Shown here in pieces: positions 36,560 to 42,069 of a DNA stretch of 64,000 nucleotides. The notes below the pieces were generated by a model. That model saw only the letters and a list, made by a program, of their open reading frames with translations. It ran no database searches and had not been told where the DNA came from. Both the position numbers and the translations under genes were made by a program. The DNA is from a virus. Position 1 is the first letter of the stretch; each line of letters opens with the position of its first letter. Location: the IMG/VR virus record IMGVR_UViG_3300020448_000004, positions 26,580 to 90,579 of that record. One strand, 5' to 3'.

Positions 36560-36898
36560 TTACATATAGAATGAAGTAGGTCTTTTAGAAATTTTATTAT
36601 GATCTTTTCTTTTCATTCTTAGAACCTCGAAATCTCTATCAATACCAAATGCTGATTCACTAGGTATTGGAAATGTAGTTTTACGTTGCTCTTTAGATAA
36701 CTCTAGTTCATTTTCTGTTAACCATTGATCGTTAATGAGTTCTTGAACCTTTCTAAATGCTCCTACAACTGCATCTTTACCGTATCGGTCAAATGCTAGT
36801 CCAGTTGGTGCATTATTCTCGTCTAGGTCACAATAACAATAACCTAGTCTATTTGCGACTAAACCTAGTTCTCTTGCTGTTAAATTAAGTTGATACAT
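36560..36898 (-). CDS. Hypothetical protein (112 aa)
   Basis: MYQLNLTARELGLVANRLGY, CYCDLDENNAPTGLAFDRYG, then a basic C-terminal third (RMKRKDHNKISKRPTSFYM). One of the few basic proteins in this stretch. First gene behind the cassette F promoter. Unknown function. Confidence 0.65.
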   Translation of the reverse strand: MYQLNLTARELGLVANRLGYCYCDLDENNAPTGLAFDRYGKDAVVGAFRKVQELINDQWLTENELELSKEQRKTTFPIPSESAFGIDRDFEVLRMKRKDHNKISKRPTSFYM

Positions 36899-36933
36899 TT
36901 TAGTGATGTGGGTTGTAGTAGTTTAACAATAAC

Positions 36934-36969
36934 ATTATAACAAATATAATTACTATAAATGTTAAGAAA
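36934..36969 (-). promoter_or_regulatory. Family-2 promoter variant, copy F
   Basis: Minus strand: TTTCTTAACATTTA (36956-36969), 16 nt, extended -10 TGTTATAAT. The box-to--10 gap is 16 nt instead of 27, about one helical turn less, so the box coincides with the -35 position. Confidence 0.5.
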
Positions 36970-36970
36970 A

Positions 36971-37219
36971 TCATAAGATTTTTTCCTCCATTTTGTTGTC
37001 AATTAAATAAGCAATAAAATCATTCCATTCTGACCAATCTTGATCGTAAACTTGATAACAAATGTCTTTGATAAATTCCTCATCAATTTTTGTTGTATCC
37101 CATTCTTCCCTATCGTATGTGTCAATAACAGATAATACATCTGATTTTATGTCAACATAGTCCATAGCAAATTGCATAGGATTAGGGCAACTGTTTAACC
37201 AGTTTTCATAGGTCATCAT
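36971..37219 (-). CDS. Acidic hypothetical protein (82 aa)
   Basis: Starts at ATGATG (MMTYENWLNSCPNPMQFAMD). Highly acidic with many Trp/Tyr (YDREEWDTTKIDEEFIKDIC, DQDWSEWNDFIAYLIDNKME). Overlaps the upstream gene's TGA. Size and charge are compatible with a DNA-mimic or host-protein inhibitor, but that is a guess. Confidence 0.65.
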   Translation of the reverse strand: MMTYENWLNSCPNPMQFAMDYVDIKSDVLSVIDTYDREEWDTTKIDEEFIKDICYQVYDQDWSEWNDFIAYLIDNKMEEKIL

Positions 37220-37380
37220 TTTTCGATCTCCAAAGAGTCAATAAAGGCAACACAATATTCAGTAAATTTCTTTACATCAATAGGTGCTACTTTGTCATCT
37301 TCTTCTCCAATATAATAAAATTGGTTATTGGTGTTTGAAATGAATGTTTCAAGTGCTATTTCGTTTTTGGTGTAACTCAT
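37216..37380 (-). CDS. Small hypothetical protein (54 aa)
   Basis: MSYTKNEIALETFISNTNNQ start, then FYYIGEEDDKVAPIDVKKFT. First gene behind family-1 copy 1 with AACACTACTATG context. Unknown function. Confidence 0.6.
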   Translation of the reverse strand: MSYTKNEIALETFISNTNNQFYYIGEEDDKVAPIDVKKFTEYCVAFIDSLEIEK

Positions 37381-37401
37381 AGTAGTGTTGTAACTGATTT
37401 A

Positions 37402-37444
37402 ATATTAATACTATTATGTGTAGAATACAATAGTTAGTGTGACA
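37402..37444 (-). promoter_or_regulatory. Family-1 promoter cassette, copy 1
   Basis: Minus strand: TGTCACAC (37437-37444), 6 nt, -35 TTGTAT (37425-37430), 17 nt, -10 TAATAT (37402-37407). A dyad ACTATT/AATAGT covers the -35 and spacer. Upstream, GACAAT/ATTGTC around the previous stop may form a small hairpin. Confidence 0.7.
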
Positions 37445-37449
37445 ATATT

Positions 37450-37641
37450 TTAATTGTCCTCTATCAAATCTTCCATAAGTGCGTCTAGTTCTTCAGCACA
37501 AAATCCACACCTCCAACCCTCAACTTCCTCGTTATATACTGCATAACGATTGACATATCTACCTGTTCCAAGTGAACATAGATTACCACAATCAACACAT
37601 ATTTCAGTTTTGAAAGTATTTACTGGTTTGCACATTAACAT
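37450..37641 (-). CDS. Putative zinc-binding small protein (63 aa)
   Basis: CVDCGNLCSLGTGRY near residues 17-31 and WRCGFCAEELDALMEDLIED at the end give two CxxC knuckles, so a Zn ribbon is likely. Acidic C-terminal helix. Start ATG overlaps the previous stop (TAATG); an internal ATG two codons later is an alternative. Last gene of the seven-gene cassette-2 operon. Confidence 0.65.
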   Translation of the reverse strand: MLMCKPVNTFKTEICVDCGNLCSLGTGRYVNRYAVYNEEVEGWRCGFCAEELDALMEDLIEDN

Positions 37642-37802
37642 TAATCAATACCTCTTAAGTGTGAATTTTCTTGATAGACTTTCTTAGTCCAGTATTCTAT
37701 CTGATAATTAAATGTATCATCATCTAGTGAATCTCTACGGTGTTTCATCATTTCGTATGCCTTATCTGTGGCATATTCCCATAATCCCTCTTCATAATAC
37801 AT
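37641..37802 (-). CDS. Small hypothetical protein (53 aa)
   Basis: MYYEEGLWEYATDKAYEMMK, HRRDSLDDDTFNYQIEYWTK. Aromatic-rich, mixed charge, helical. Separated from the upstream stop by 3 nt and TAATG-coupled downstream. Confidence 0.6.
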   Translation of the reverse strand: MYYEEGLWEYATDKAYEMMKHRRDSLDDDTFNYQIEYWTKKVYQENSHLRGID

Positions 37803-37805
37803 TGA

Positions 37806-37988
37806 TTAGTCCTCCTGATACTGTTGATACTGATTAGTGATTAAATCCTCAACTTGATTAAGTTGATCTTTATTCATCAATTCTATCATAAAATCTATTA
37901 AATCATAAGGTGTACCATTATCCCCATCTTCGAGGATTGATGCAATCTCTGAAAAAATAGTTGCTTTTTGATCTCTGTACTTAGTCAA
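37806..37988 (-). CDS. Small acidic protein (60 aa), TTG start
   Basis: MTKYRDQKATIFSEIASILE, DGDNGTPYDLIDFMIELMNK. The only in-frame start giving full coverage is TTG at 37986-37988, overlapping the upstream TAA by 8 nt (TTGACTAA) and preceded by AAGGA. That geometry mimics the ATGACTAA overlaps nearby and makes the unusual start believable. Confidence 0.55.
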   Translation of the reverse strand: MTKYRDQKATIFSEIASILEDGDNGTPYDLIDFMIELMNKDQLNQVEDLITNQYQQYQED

Positions 37989-38199
37989 TTTCCTTGACCT
38001 CCTCTATTAATTCTTCAACAAATTCCTCATCATAATATGAGTACATATTTTCTATACACTCATTTTCTGGCATACTACCAAAACATTCTATCATATCTGC
38101 TGATACATATTCGGCAAGTTGAACAGTATTCATATTGTCAACTACTCTCTCAACAAATATTTCTATGAGAGTGTCGTGTTGTTTTTTAGTGAGTTTCAT
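37981..38199 (-). CDS. Acidic helical protein (72 aa), LAxYV family
   Basis: MKLTKKQHDTLIEIFVERVV, DNMNTVQLAEYVSADMIECF, then an acidic tail with YYDEEFVEELIEEV. The pattern of an M-x(4)-LAxYV helix, gap and YDExxxEKL-type helix is shared with the 100-residue protein at 39561-39863, so the two look paralogous. I recall related proteins in cyanophages; no function is known to me. Confidence 0.65.
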   Translation of the reverse strand: MKLTKKQHDTLIEIFVERVVDNMNTVQLAEYVSADMIECFGSMPENECIENMYSYYDEEFVEELIEEVKEID

Positions 38200-38372
38200 A
38201 GTTCAATGTTTTCTGTAAGTTCTGAGTCATAGAGTCTCATTGAAAGTTCTGAGTTTTGAATGTCATAACCTTCTCTCTCCATTGCAATTTCGATAATGTT
38301 CCATATCTTGCATAGTTCATCATCATCTAAAAATGATTGAACTGCGTAGTAATGTTCTGAATCGTATAACAT
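38196..38372 (-). CDS. Small hypothetical protein (58 aa)
   Basis: MLYDSEHYYAVQSFLDDDEL, then WNIIEIAMEREGYDIQNSEL. Helical and acidic. ATGA overlap with the downstream gene. Confidence 0.6.
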   Translation of the reverse strand: MLYDSEHYYAVQSFLDDDELCKIWNIIEIAMEREGYDIQNSELSMRLYDSELTENIEL

Positions 38373-38374
38373 AA

Positions 38375-38638
38375 TTAAATCCTATGTAAAGTGTAATTCA
38401 TAATTTCCTCGTTATCATAGTCAGAATTACCTGATCTATACTTCTCAGGGTCTTTAAGAATGTACTCCCACGCAACTTGCATTAAGTCCTCGTTATCCCA
38501 ATCTGATAGATCGGACTCTTCCTCATCAAAATCCATTTCTTTACAATAATCTTCCCAAATATCATCAAATGATATTTCAAAGTTTTGATAGTAGTCAGTT
38601 CTTGTAGTAAACTGCATAACGTACTGTTGTTTAACCAT
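38375..38638 (-). CDS. Very acidic hypothetical protein (87 aa)
   Basis: MVKQQYVMQFTTRTDYYQNF, then a run of acidic residues (IWEDYCKEMDFDEEESDLSD, WDNEDLMQVAWEYILKDPEK). TAATG-coupled to the 47-residue gene. The charge pattern would suit a DNA mimic, without direct evidence. Confidence 0.65.
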   Translation of the reverse strand: MVKQQYVMQFTTRTDYYQNFEISFDDIWEDYCKEMDFDEEESDLSDWDNEDLMQVAWEYILKDPEKYRSGNSDYDNEEIMNYTLHRI

Positions 38639-38781
38639 TAGTCGAACCTCGTATCTTCTAAAATTTTCCAGTATCCACCGTATGAGTAAACTTGTCCATC
38701 TACTTCAACTTCATAAGGATAGAATCCAAAGTTGTCATAATGGTCGTTAACATACTCTTGAATAATTTGTTTAAGAGTCAT
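38638..38781 (-). CDS. Small hypothetical protein (47 aa)
   Basis: MTLKQIIQEYVNDHYDNFGF, then YPYEVEVDGQVYSYGGYWKI: a helix plus a beta-hairpin rich in Tyr. First gene behind family-1 copy 2, AACACTATG context. Confidence 0.6.
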   Translation of the reverse strand: MTLKQIIQEYVNDHYDNFGFYPYEVEVDGQVYSYGGYWKILEDTRFD

Positions 38782-38802
38782 AGTGTTGTTGTAACTGATC
38801 TA

Positions 38803-38845
38803 ATATTAAATCTATTGTGTATAGAATACAATAGTTTGTGTGACA
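38803..38845 (-). promoter_or_regulatory. Family-1 promoter cassette, copy 2
   Basis: Minus strand: TGTCACAC (38838-38845), 6 nt, -35 TTGTAT (38826-38831), 17 nt, -10 TAATAT (38803-38808). Dyad CTATTGT/ACAATAG overlaps the -35. Heads a seven-gene operon down to 37450. Confidence 0.7.
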
Positions 38846-38859
38846 CTTTGTCAACTGTC

Positions 38860-39303
38860 TCATATCCATTTTAAGTTTTTGAATATGTGTCCATAGGTGT
38901 GATCTTCCATATTACAATCAATTTCAACATAATCATTTGAAAGTCTAGTTTCCCATATATTATCATAATCAACAGATAACCAATCTGGTAAATTCATTGT
39001 TGCTTCATTCACTTCATTGCACCAATATTCTGCAAAGTCTTTTCCTGTTTCAAACTGTCCTTCGTACATATCTTCAAAATGCTCTACAGTATCCACATCA
39101 AACTCTTGAGCAAAGTTATCTACTAATTCTGTACCATAATCTTCACAAAGTCTGTGGTATGTTTGATAATATGTTTGGAACTCTGTTTCCCCATAATTTT
39201 CAATGAAACGACACATTTCATTGTAATCCCAGTTCCAAATGTTATTGTACTCATCAAGAAGTTCTCTTGTAGATTCTTGCATTTGTCCAGTTGGTTTTCC
39301 CAT
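38860..39303 (-). CDS. ArdA-like antirestriction protein (copy 2)
   Basis: 147 residues from the ATG at 39301-39303 (MGKPTGQMQESTREL), which overlaps the upstream stop (TAATG); a longer TTG start is less likely. The C-terminal half follows the ArdA layout: HFEDMYEGQFETGKDFAEYW, then LPDWLSVDYDNIWETRLSND, then HIFKNLKW. It is acidic and, by family, expected to mimic DNA and block type I restriction. It is closer to the canonical EDxYxGxF/YxxxxDFAE motif than copy 1. Confidence 0.7.
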   Translation of the reverse strand: MGKPTGQMQESTRELLDEYNNIWNWDYNEMCRFIENYGETEFQTYYQTYHRLCEDYGTELVDNFAQEFDVDTVEHFEDMYEGQFETGKDFAEYWCNEVNEATMNLPDWLSVDYDNIWETRLSNDYVEIDCNMEDHTYGHIFKNLKWI

Positions 39304-39488
39304 TACCAATCTCCGTTAGATTCAGCAAAGACATCTTCATTCCAATGCTCTGTATTTTTTAAGACACCGCAATGTCTCATAATACCGTCATAGATTTCCA
39401 TACCTGATCTTGACATTCTACCGCAAGTATAATCCCAACCTAATTCAGTTAAGTTATCAAGAATAAATGCAAGTGAAACTTTTTTCAT
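39303..39488 (-). CDS. Small hypothetical protein (61 aa)
   Basis: MKKVSLAFILDNLTELGWDY, TCGRMSRSGMEIYDGIMRHC. Mixed charge, three Cys/His residues. Cotranscribed with and coupled to the ArdA-like gene, so it may be an accessory antirestriction factor or simply a neighbour. Confidence 0.6.
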   Translation of the reverse strand: MKKVSLAFILDNLTELGWDYTCGRMSRSGMEIYDGIMRHCGVLKNTEHWNEDVFAESNGDW

Positions 39489-39512
39489 AATGTGTTTGTG
39501 TTGTATGATTTA

Positions 39513-39555
39513 ATATTAATACTATTGTTTATAGAATACAATAGTTAATGTGACA
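39513..39555 (-). promoter_or_regulatory. Family-1 promoter cassette, copy 3
   Basis: Minus strand: TGTCACAT (39548-39555), 6 nt, -35 TTGTAT (39536-39541), 17 nt, -10 TAATAT (39513-39518). A perfect 8-bp dyad ACTATTGT / 9 nt / ACAATAGT overlaps the -35 and spacer. Heads the ArdA-like operon. Confidence 0.7.
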
Positions 39556-39560
39556 ATATT

Positions 39561-39863
39561 TTAATTGTCATAATAAATGTTATCCTGTCGATCTCTTAAA
39601 AACTCACATAATGCTGAATATGAGTCTGGTTTGTCTAACACATAGTCAGTAAGTTTTTCATACAAGTATTCATCATACTCGTCAATTTCTTGCTTAAGAG
39701 TCTCGTCTAGTGTAAGATCAGGTCTTGATACTATGATCTCTTGTCTCATACTATCATAGACGTATGATGCCATTTCGTCTCTAGTCATTTCTTCTATGCG
39801 AAATAACACATATTCATCAAGTAGTTTCTTTTTTTGATCTACTGTCCAATCTTTAGTTAGCAT
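39561..39863 (-). CDS. Acidic helical protein (100 aa), LAxYV family
   Basis: MLTKDWTVDQKKKLLDEYVL, FRIEEMTRDEMASYVYDSMR, then EIDEYDEYLYEKLTDYVLDK. Shares the helix pattern of the 72-residue protein at 37981-38199, suggesting duplication. Last gene of the cassette-4 operon. Unknown function. Confidence 0.65.
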   Translation of the reverse strand: MLTKDWTVDQKKKLLDEYVLFRIEEMTRDEMASYVYDSMRQEIIVSRPDLTLDETLKQEIDEYDEYLYEKLTDYVLDKPDSYSALCEFLRDRQDNIYYDN

Positions 39864-39864
39864 T

Positions 39865-40008
39865 TTAAAATCTGGTGTTGTTTTTAATTTCTTTTAGAAT
39901 TGCATCAACTTCGCTGATATATTCGCTATCAGCATATTTAAGTGATGCTTCAAGACTTGTCTCAATTATTGAAAGTTGGTCTTTTGTAAATGGAACTAAA
40001 TGTCTCAT
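39865..40008 (-). CDS. Small hypothetical protein (47 aa)
   Basis: MRHLVPFTKDQLSIIETSLE, then YADSEYISEVDAILKEIKNN. The TKDQLSIIETSLE motif recurs in other small cyanophage proteins as I recall. ATGA overlap with the upstream gene. Confidence 0.6.
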   Translation of the reverse strand: MRHLVPFTKDQLSIIETSLEASLKYADSEYISEVDAILKEIKNNTRF

Positions 40009-40184
40009 TTTAATTTCTCCGCTAACTTTTCTTCAACCATTTTCTCTACTTTTTCGTAAAACCAATCTGAGTCAGTAATGATGTCAGTTTGATGATCTAC
40101 TAATTCTGAGACATACGCTTTGATGACTTCGGCAAGTTTGTTTCCGAATGTCTCATCAACGCTATTTAACATTGGGTCAATCAT
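40005..40184 (-). CDS. Small helical hypothetical protein (59 aa)
   Basis: MIDPMLNSVDETFGNKLAEV, IKAYVSELVDHQTDIITDSD, ending in a charged helix (VEKMVEEKLAEKLK). First gene behind family-1 copy 4 with an AACACCAAAATG leader. Unknown function. Confidence 0.6.
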   Translation of the reverse strand: MIDPMLNSVDETFGNKLAEVIKAYVSELVDHQTDIITDSDWFYEKVEKMVEEKLAEKLK

Positions 40185-40208
40185 TTTGGTGTTTGTTAAC
40201 TATAATCT

Positions 40209-40251
40209 AGTATTGCATAGCATTGTGTACTATGCAATTCCAGGTGTGACA
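40209..40251 (-). promoter_or_regulatory. Family-1 promoter cassette, copy 4
   Basis: Minus strand: TGTCACAC (40244-40251), 6 nt, -35 TTGCAT (40232-40237), 17 nt, extended -10 TGCAATACT. A 9-bp dyad ATTGCATAG/CTATGCAAT spans the -35 and spacer. Its sequence differs from copies 1-3 but the geometry is identical. Confidence 0.65.
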
Positions 40252-40268
40252 GTATTATAACTGTCACA
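40245..40268. repeat. Perfect 9-bp inverted repeat containing TGTGACA
   Basis: TGTGACAGT, six-base loop, ACTGTCACA. It includes the TGA stop of the nuclease-like gene and the TGTCACAC element of promoter copy 4, so it may be both a transcript end structure and a protein-binding site. There is no T run. Confidence 0.6.
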
Positions 40269-40764
40269 TAATTTTAGTTCCTTGTTCAACAATTAGTTTA
40301 TTACTAATAGTGTGACCTAAACGTGGGTCTTTTCTATTCTTTACAGTATTGAATTTCTTTTTCAATTCTGGTAAAAGAATATCAAGGACTTGCCCTGCGG
40401 TCATTCTCCACACCTCAACGATTTTACCATCTTTGTATCGTGCATAGTAGTGATGATGATACTTTCCTATCTTCTCATCAACTAGGTAGTCAACTTGTTC
40501 TTCCCACGTTGGTTGAACTGATATACCGTTGTATGTCGCTGTCAACTTCTTACCTATGGTTGACTTGTATTCTATGGGTAAGTCATATTTGTCGTATGCG
40601 TCAGCACCTGAGTAATCCTCAGCGACTTTGTGACCTAGTACCCCTGCTAGATGTATCTCTCTTGATCGAGCATAAGAGAAAGGGTCTCCCCAACCTTGCT
40701 CAATACATAACTGATACATCTTTTCAAATAATTTCTGATACTTTTGTTCTGGTGTTTGCATCAT
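40264..40764 (-). CDS. Possible PD-(D/E)XK nuclease (166 aa)
   Basis: The segment SGADAYDKYDLPIEYKSTIG (residues about 53-72) has the spacing of a PD-(D/E)XK active site: an Asp, a beta strand, then E-x-K. Downstream GKKLTATYNGISVQPTWEEQ and HHHYYARYKDGKIVEVWRM look like the remaining core strands. Such folds include restriction-type and repair nucleases. I recall similar cyanophage proteins. Last gene of a four-gene operon. The fold call is from motif spacing only. Confidence 0.5.
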   Translation of the reverse strand: MMQTPEQKYQKLFEKMYQLCIEQGWGDPFSYARSREIHLAGVLGHKVAEDYSGADAYDKYDLPIEYKSTIGKKLTATYNGISVQPTWEEQVDYLVDEKIGKYHHHYYARYKDGKIVEVWRMTAGQVLDILLPELKKKFNTVKNRKDPRLGHTISNKLIVEQGTKIM

Positions 40765-40916
40765 TGGTTATCCTCTGATAATAATGTTCCCCACTCAGTA
40801 TAGACGTAAGGAAACTGTTTTGCAAGTTTTTTAAAAAATAAGAAATCATCAAATGAGATTTCTTCGGTTGTTTCGTGATAGCGTTGCCACCTCGTTTGCA
40901 CTTCATTGAATGTCAT
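40761..40916 (-). CDS. Small hypothetical protein (51 aa)
   Basis: Start MTFNEVQTRWQRYHETTEEI at ATG 40914-40916; a longer upstream frame uses a weaker start. Then SFDDFLFFKKLAKQFPYVYT. Overlaps neighbours on both sides. Function unknown. Confidence 0.6.
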   Translation of the reverse strand: MTFNEVQTRWQRYHETTEEISFDDFLFFKKLAKQFPYVYTEWGTLLSEDNQ

Positions 40917-41088
40917 TTTGATCTGTCTCCGAATCAATAATTGCTTCAACTTTCATTTCCCATATATCTGGGTAAATGTCGTGAAATGACATTGCTTCCA
41001 TCATTATTTCAGCAATCTGTTCACGTTGCTCTCTTGTTAAAAGGTCATAGCAATCTACGACCCTCGGTTTGATGTCTCCTAATATCAT
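40903..41088 (-). CDS. Small acidic hypothetical protein (61 aa)
   Basis: MILGDIKPRVVDCYDLLTRE, QREQIAEIMMEAMSFHDIYP. ATGA overlap with the upstream gene. Helical and acidic, no domain recognised. Confidence 0.6.
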   Translation of the reverse strand: MILGDIKPRVVDCYDLLTREQREQIAEIMMEAMSFHDIYPDIWEMKVEAIIDSETDQNDIQ

Positions 41089-41561
41089 ACTAATACTTCT
41101 CCTTTTTCAATTTGATCTAACGCTCTACGAGTGCAGGGTGTTGCTTCATAGGATAGTATCTGGTCATAGTTCTCATCATACTGATGTGTGACCTCATACA
41201 TTGCCCAGAATCCTTGACCTCTACCGTTTGGAACAAAGATGTATGAATACTCTTGCCAACAATCAATCATAAAGAAATCTTTTCTTTTCTTACTGATAAT
41301 TGGTTTTTCATTTTCTCCACCATAGTAACTAGGTTTTGGGTCTGCTATTGGTGTGAACTCTCCTGTTTCTACATTAAACTTACTGTCAGACCAACAGTTT
41401 GACATATTGCCACCGTCAATAAGTTTGTTTACTGATTCTTCAGTAGTGTAGTGAGTAAGTAATTTGACTCCTAGTCCTTCTGGGTATCCATCAAAGTGAT
41501 GATATACAGATTTGATTGAACCATCTTCGAGTTCAATTCCGATTCTTGATCTAGTTGACAT
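41085..41561 (-). CDS. Conserved phage hypothetical protein (158 aa), RSRIG family
   Basis: The N-terminus MSTRSRIGIELEDGSIKSVY followed by HHFDGYPEGLGVKLL matches a widespread phage family defined by RSxIG and YxHxDGYPE. It contains DFFMIDCWQEYSYIFV and a C-terminal acidic segment. The family is found in many T4-like and other phages but has no established function. First gene of the cassette-5 operon with an AACACCAATTTATG leader. Confidence 0.75.
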   Translation of the reverse strand: MSTRSRIGIELEDGSIKSVYHHFDGYPEGLGVKLLTHYTTEESVNKLIDGGNMSNCWSDSKFNVETGEFTPIADPKPSYYGGENEKPIISKKRKDFFMIDCWQEYSYIFVPNGRGQGFWAMYEVTHQYDENYDQILSYEATPCTRRALDQIEKGEVLV

Positions 41562-41587
41562 AAATTGGTGTTTTGTTAACTGACTCC

Positions 41588-41630
41588 ATTATTGCAATAA
41601 AAAAACCCCCTGTAAAGGGGGAATGTGACA
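41588..41630 (-). promoter_or_regulatory. Family-1 promoter cassette, copy 5, fused to a terminator
   Basis: Minus strand: TGTCACAT (41623-41630), 6 nt, -35 TTTACA (41611-41616), 17 nt, -10 AATAAT (41588-41593, extended TGC). The -35 lies in the loop of the CCCCC/GGGGG hairpin and the T run forms the spacer. Confidence 0.6.
41599..41621 (-). terminator. Intrinsic terminator (CCCCC/GGGGG plus seven T)
   Basis: Minus strand CCCCC, TTTACA loop, GGGGG, TTTTTTT. It follows the stop of the 133-residue late gene by about 10 nt, so it ends that transcript while overlapping promoter copy 5. Confidence 0.9.
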
Positions 41631-41631
41631 C

Positions 41632-42033
41632 TTACCAATGTGTCCCTAAGTGCGTCATATTTGCCTTGAATGTGGTAAGGGTAGAACTATCTGTAATATC
41701 AGTTGTACTGACTCTTGCTGATGCTTCATCTTTACCTATGAGTCCGTCTTTGGTTACAAATCCCCATACTGATACGACAGAACCTCTGTCAGTTGGTGCA
41801 GTTGCGACTATTTCTAAATCGTCTCCTGCTGTCCTACTAGCAAATCCCCAGACTACTGATGAATCATCTGAATCAATCTTTACTTTCTTAGCATTTAGTT
41901 TGTAATCAGATAAACTTCCAGTACCTGCTGATGTCATTCTAGCAGTAATGTTTGCGAGTCTATATGCCTTCGCTTTTGCAACTAATTCAGTACAAATACC
42001 ATTCGTTGCAGTTTTTACTTTTGCAGTTGCCAT
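41632..42033 (-). CDS. Hypothetical protein, probably late-expressed (133 aa)
   Basis: MATAKVKTATNGICTELVAK, then Ser/Thr/Asp-rich beta segments (SSVVWGFASRTAGDDLEIVA, GSVVSVWGFVTKDGLIGKDE) with two related VVWGF/VSVWGF strands. Composition resembles small virion decoration proteins, and a perfect TATAAATA box lies 28-36 nt upstream, unlike the early cassettes around it. Bounded by a strong terminator. A structural role is inferred from timing and composition. Confidence 0.65.
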   Translation of the reverse strand: MATAKVKTATNGICTELVAKAKAYRLANITARMTSAGTGSLSDYKLNAKKVKIDSDDSSVVWGFASRTAGDDLEIVATAPTDRGSVVSVWGFVTKDGLIGKDEASARVSTTDITDSSTLTTFKANMTHLGTHW

Positions 42034-42061
42034 TTTAACGTGTTACTTTGTTTCGTATTTC

Positions 42062-42069
42062 TATTTATA
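42062..42069 (-). promoter_or_regulatory. T4-type late promoter (TATAAATA)
   Basis: Perfect match to the T4 late consensus on the minus strand, ending 28 nt upstream of the ATG at 42033 and overlapping the TAA stop of the helicase gene. Confidence 0.7.
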
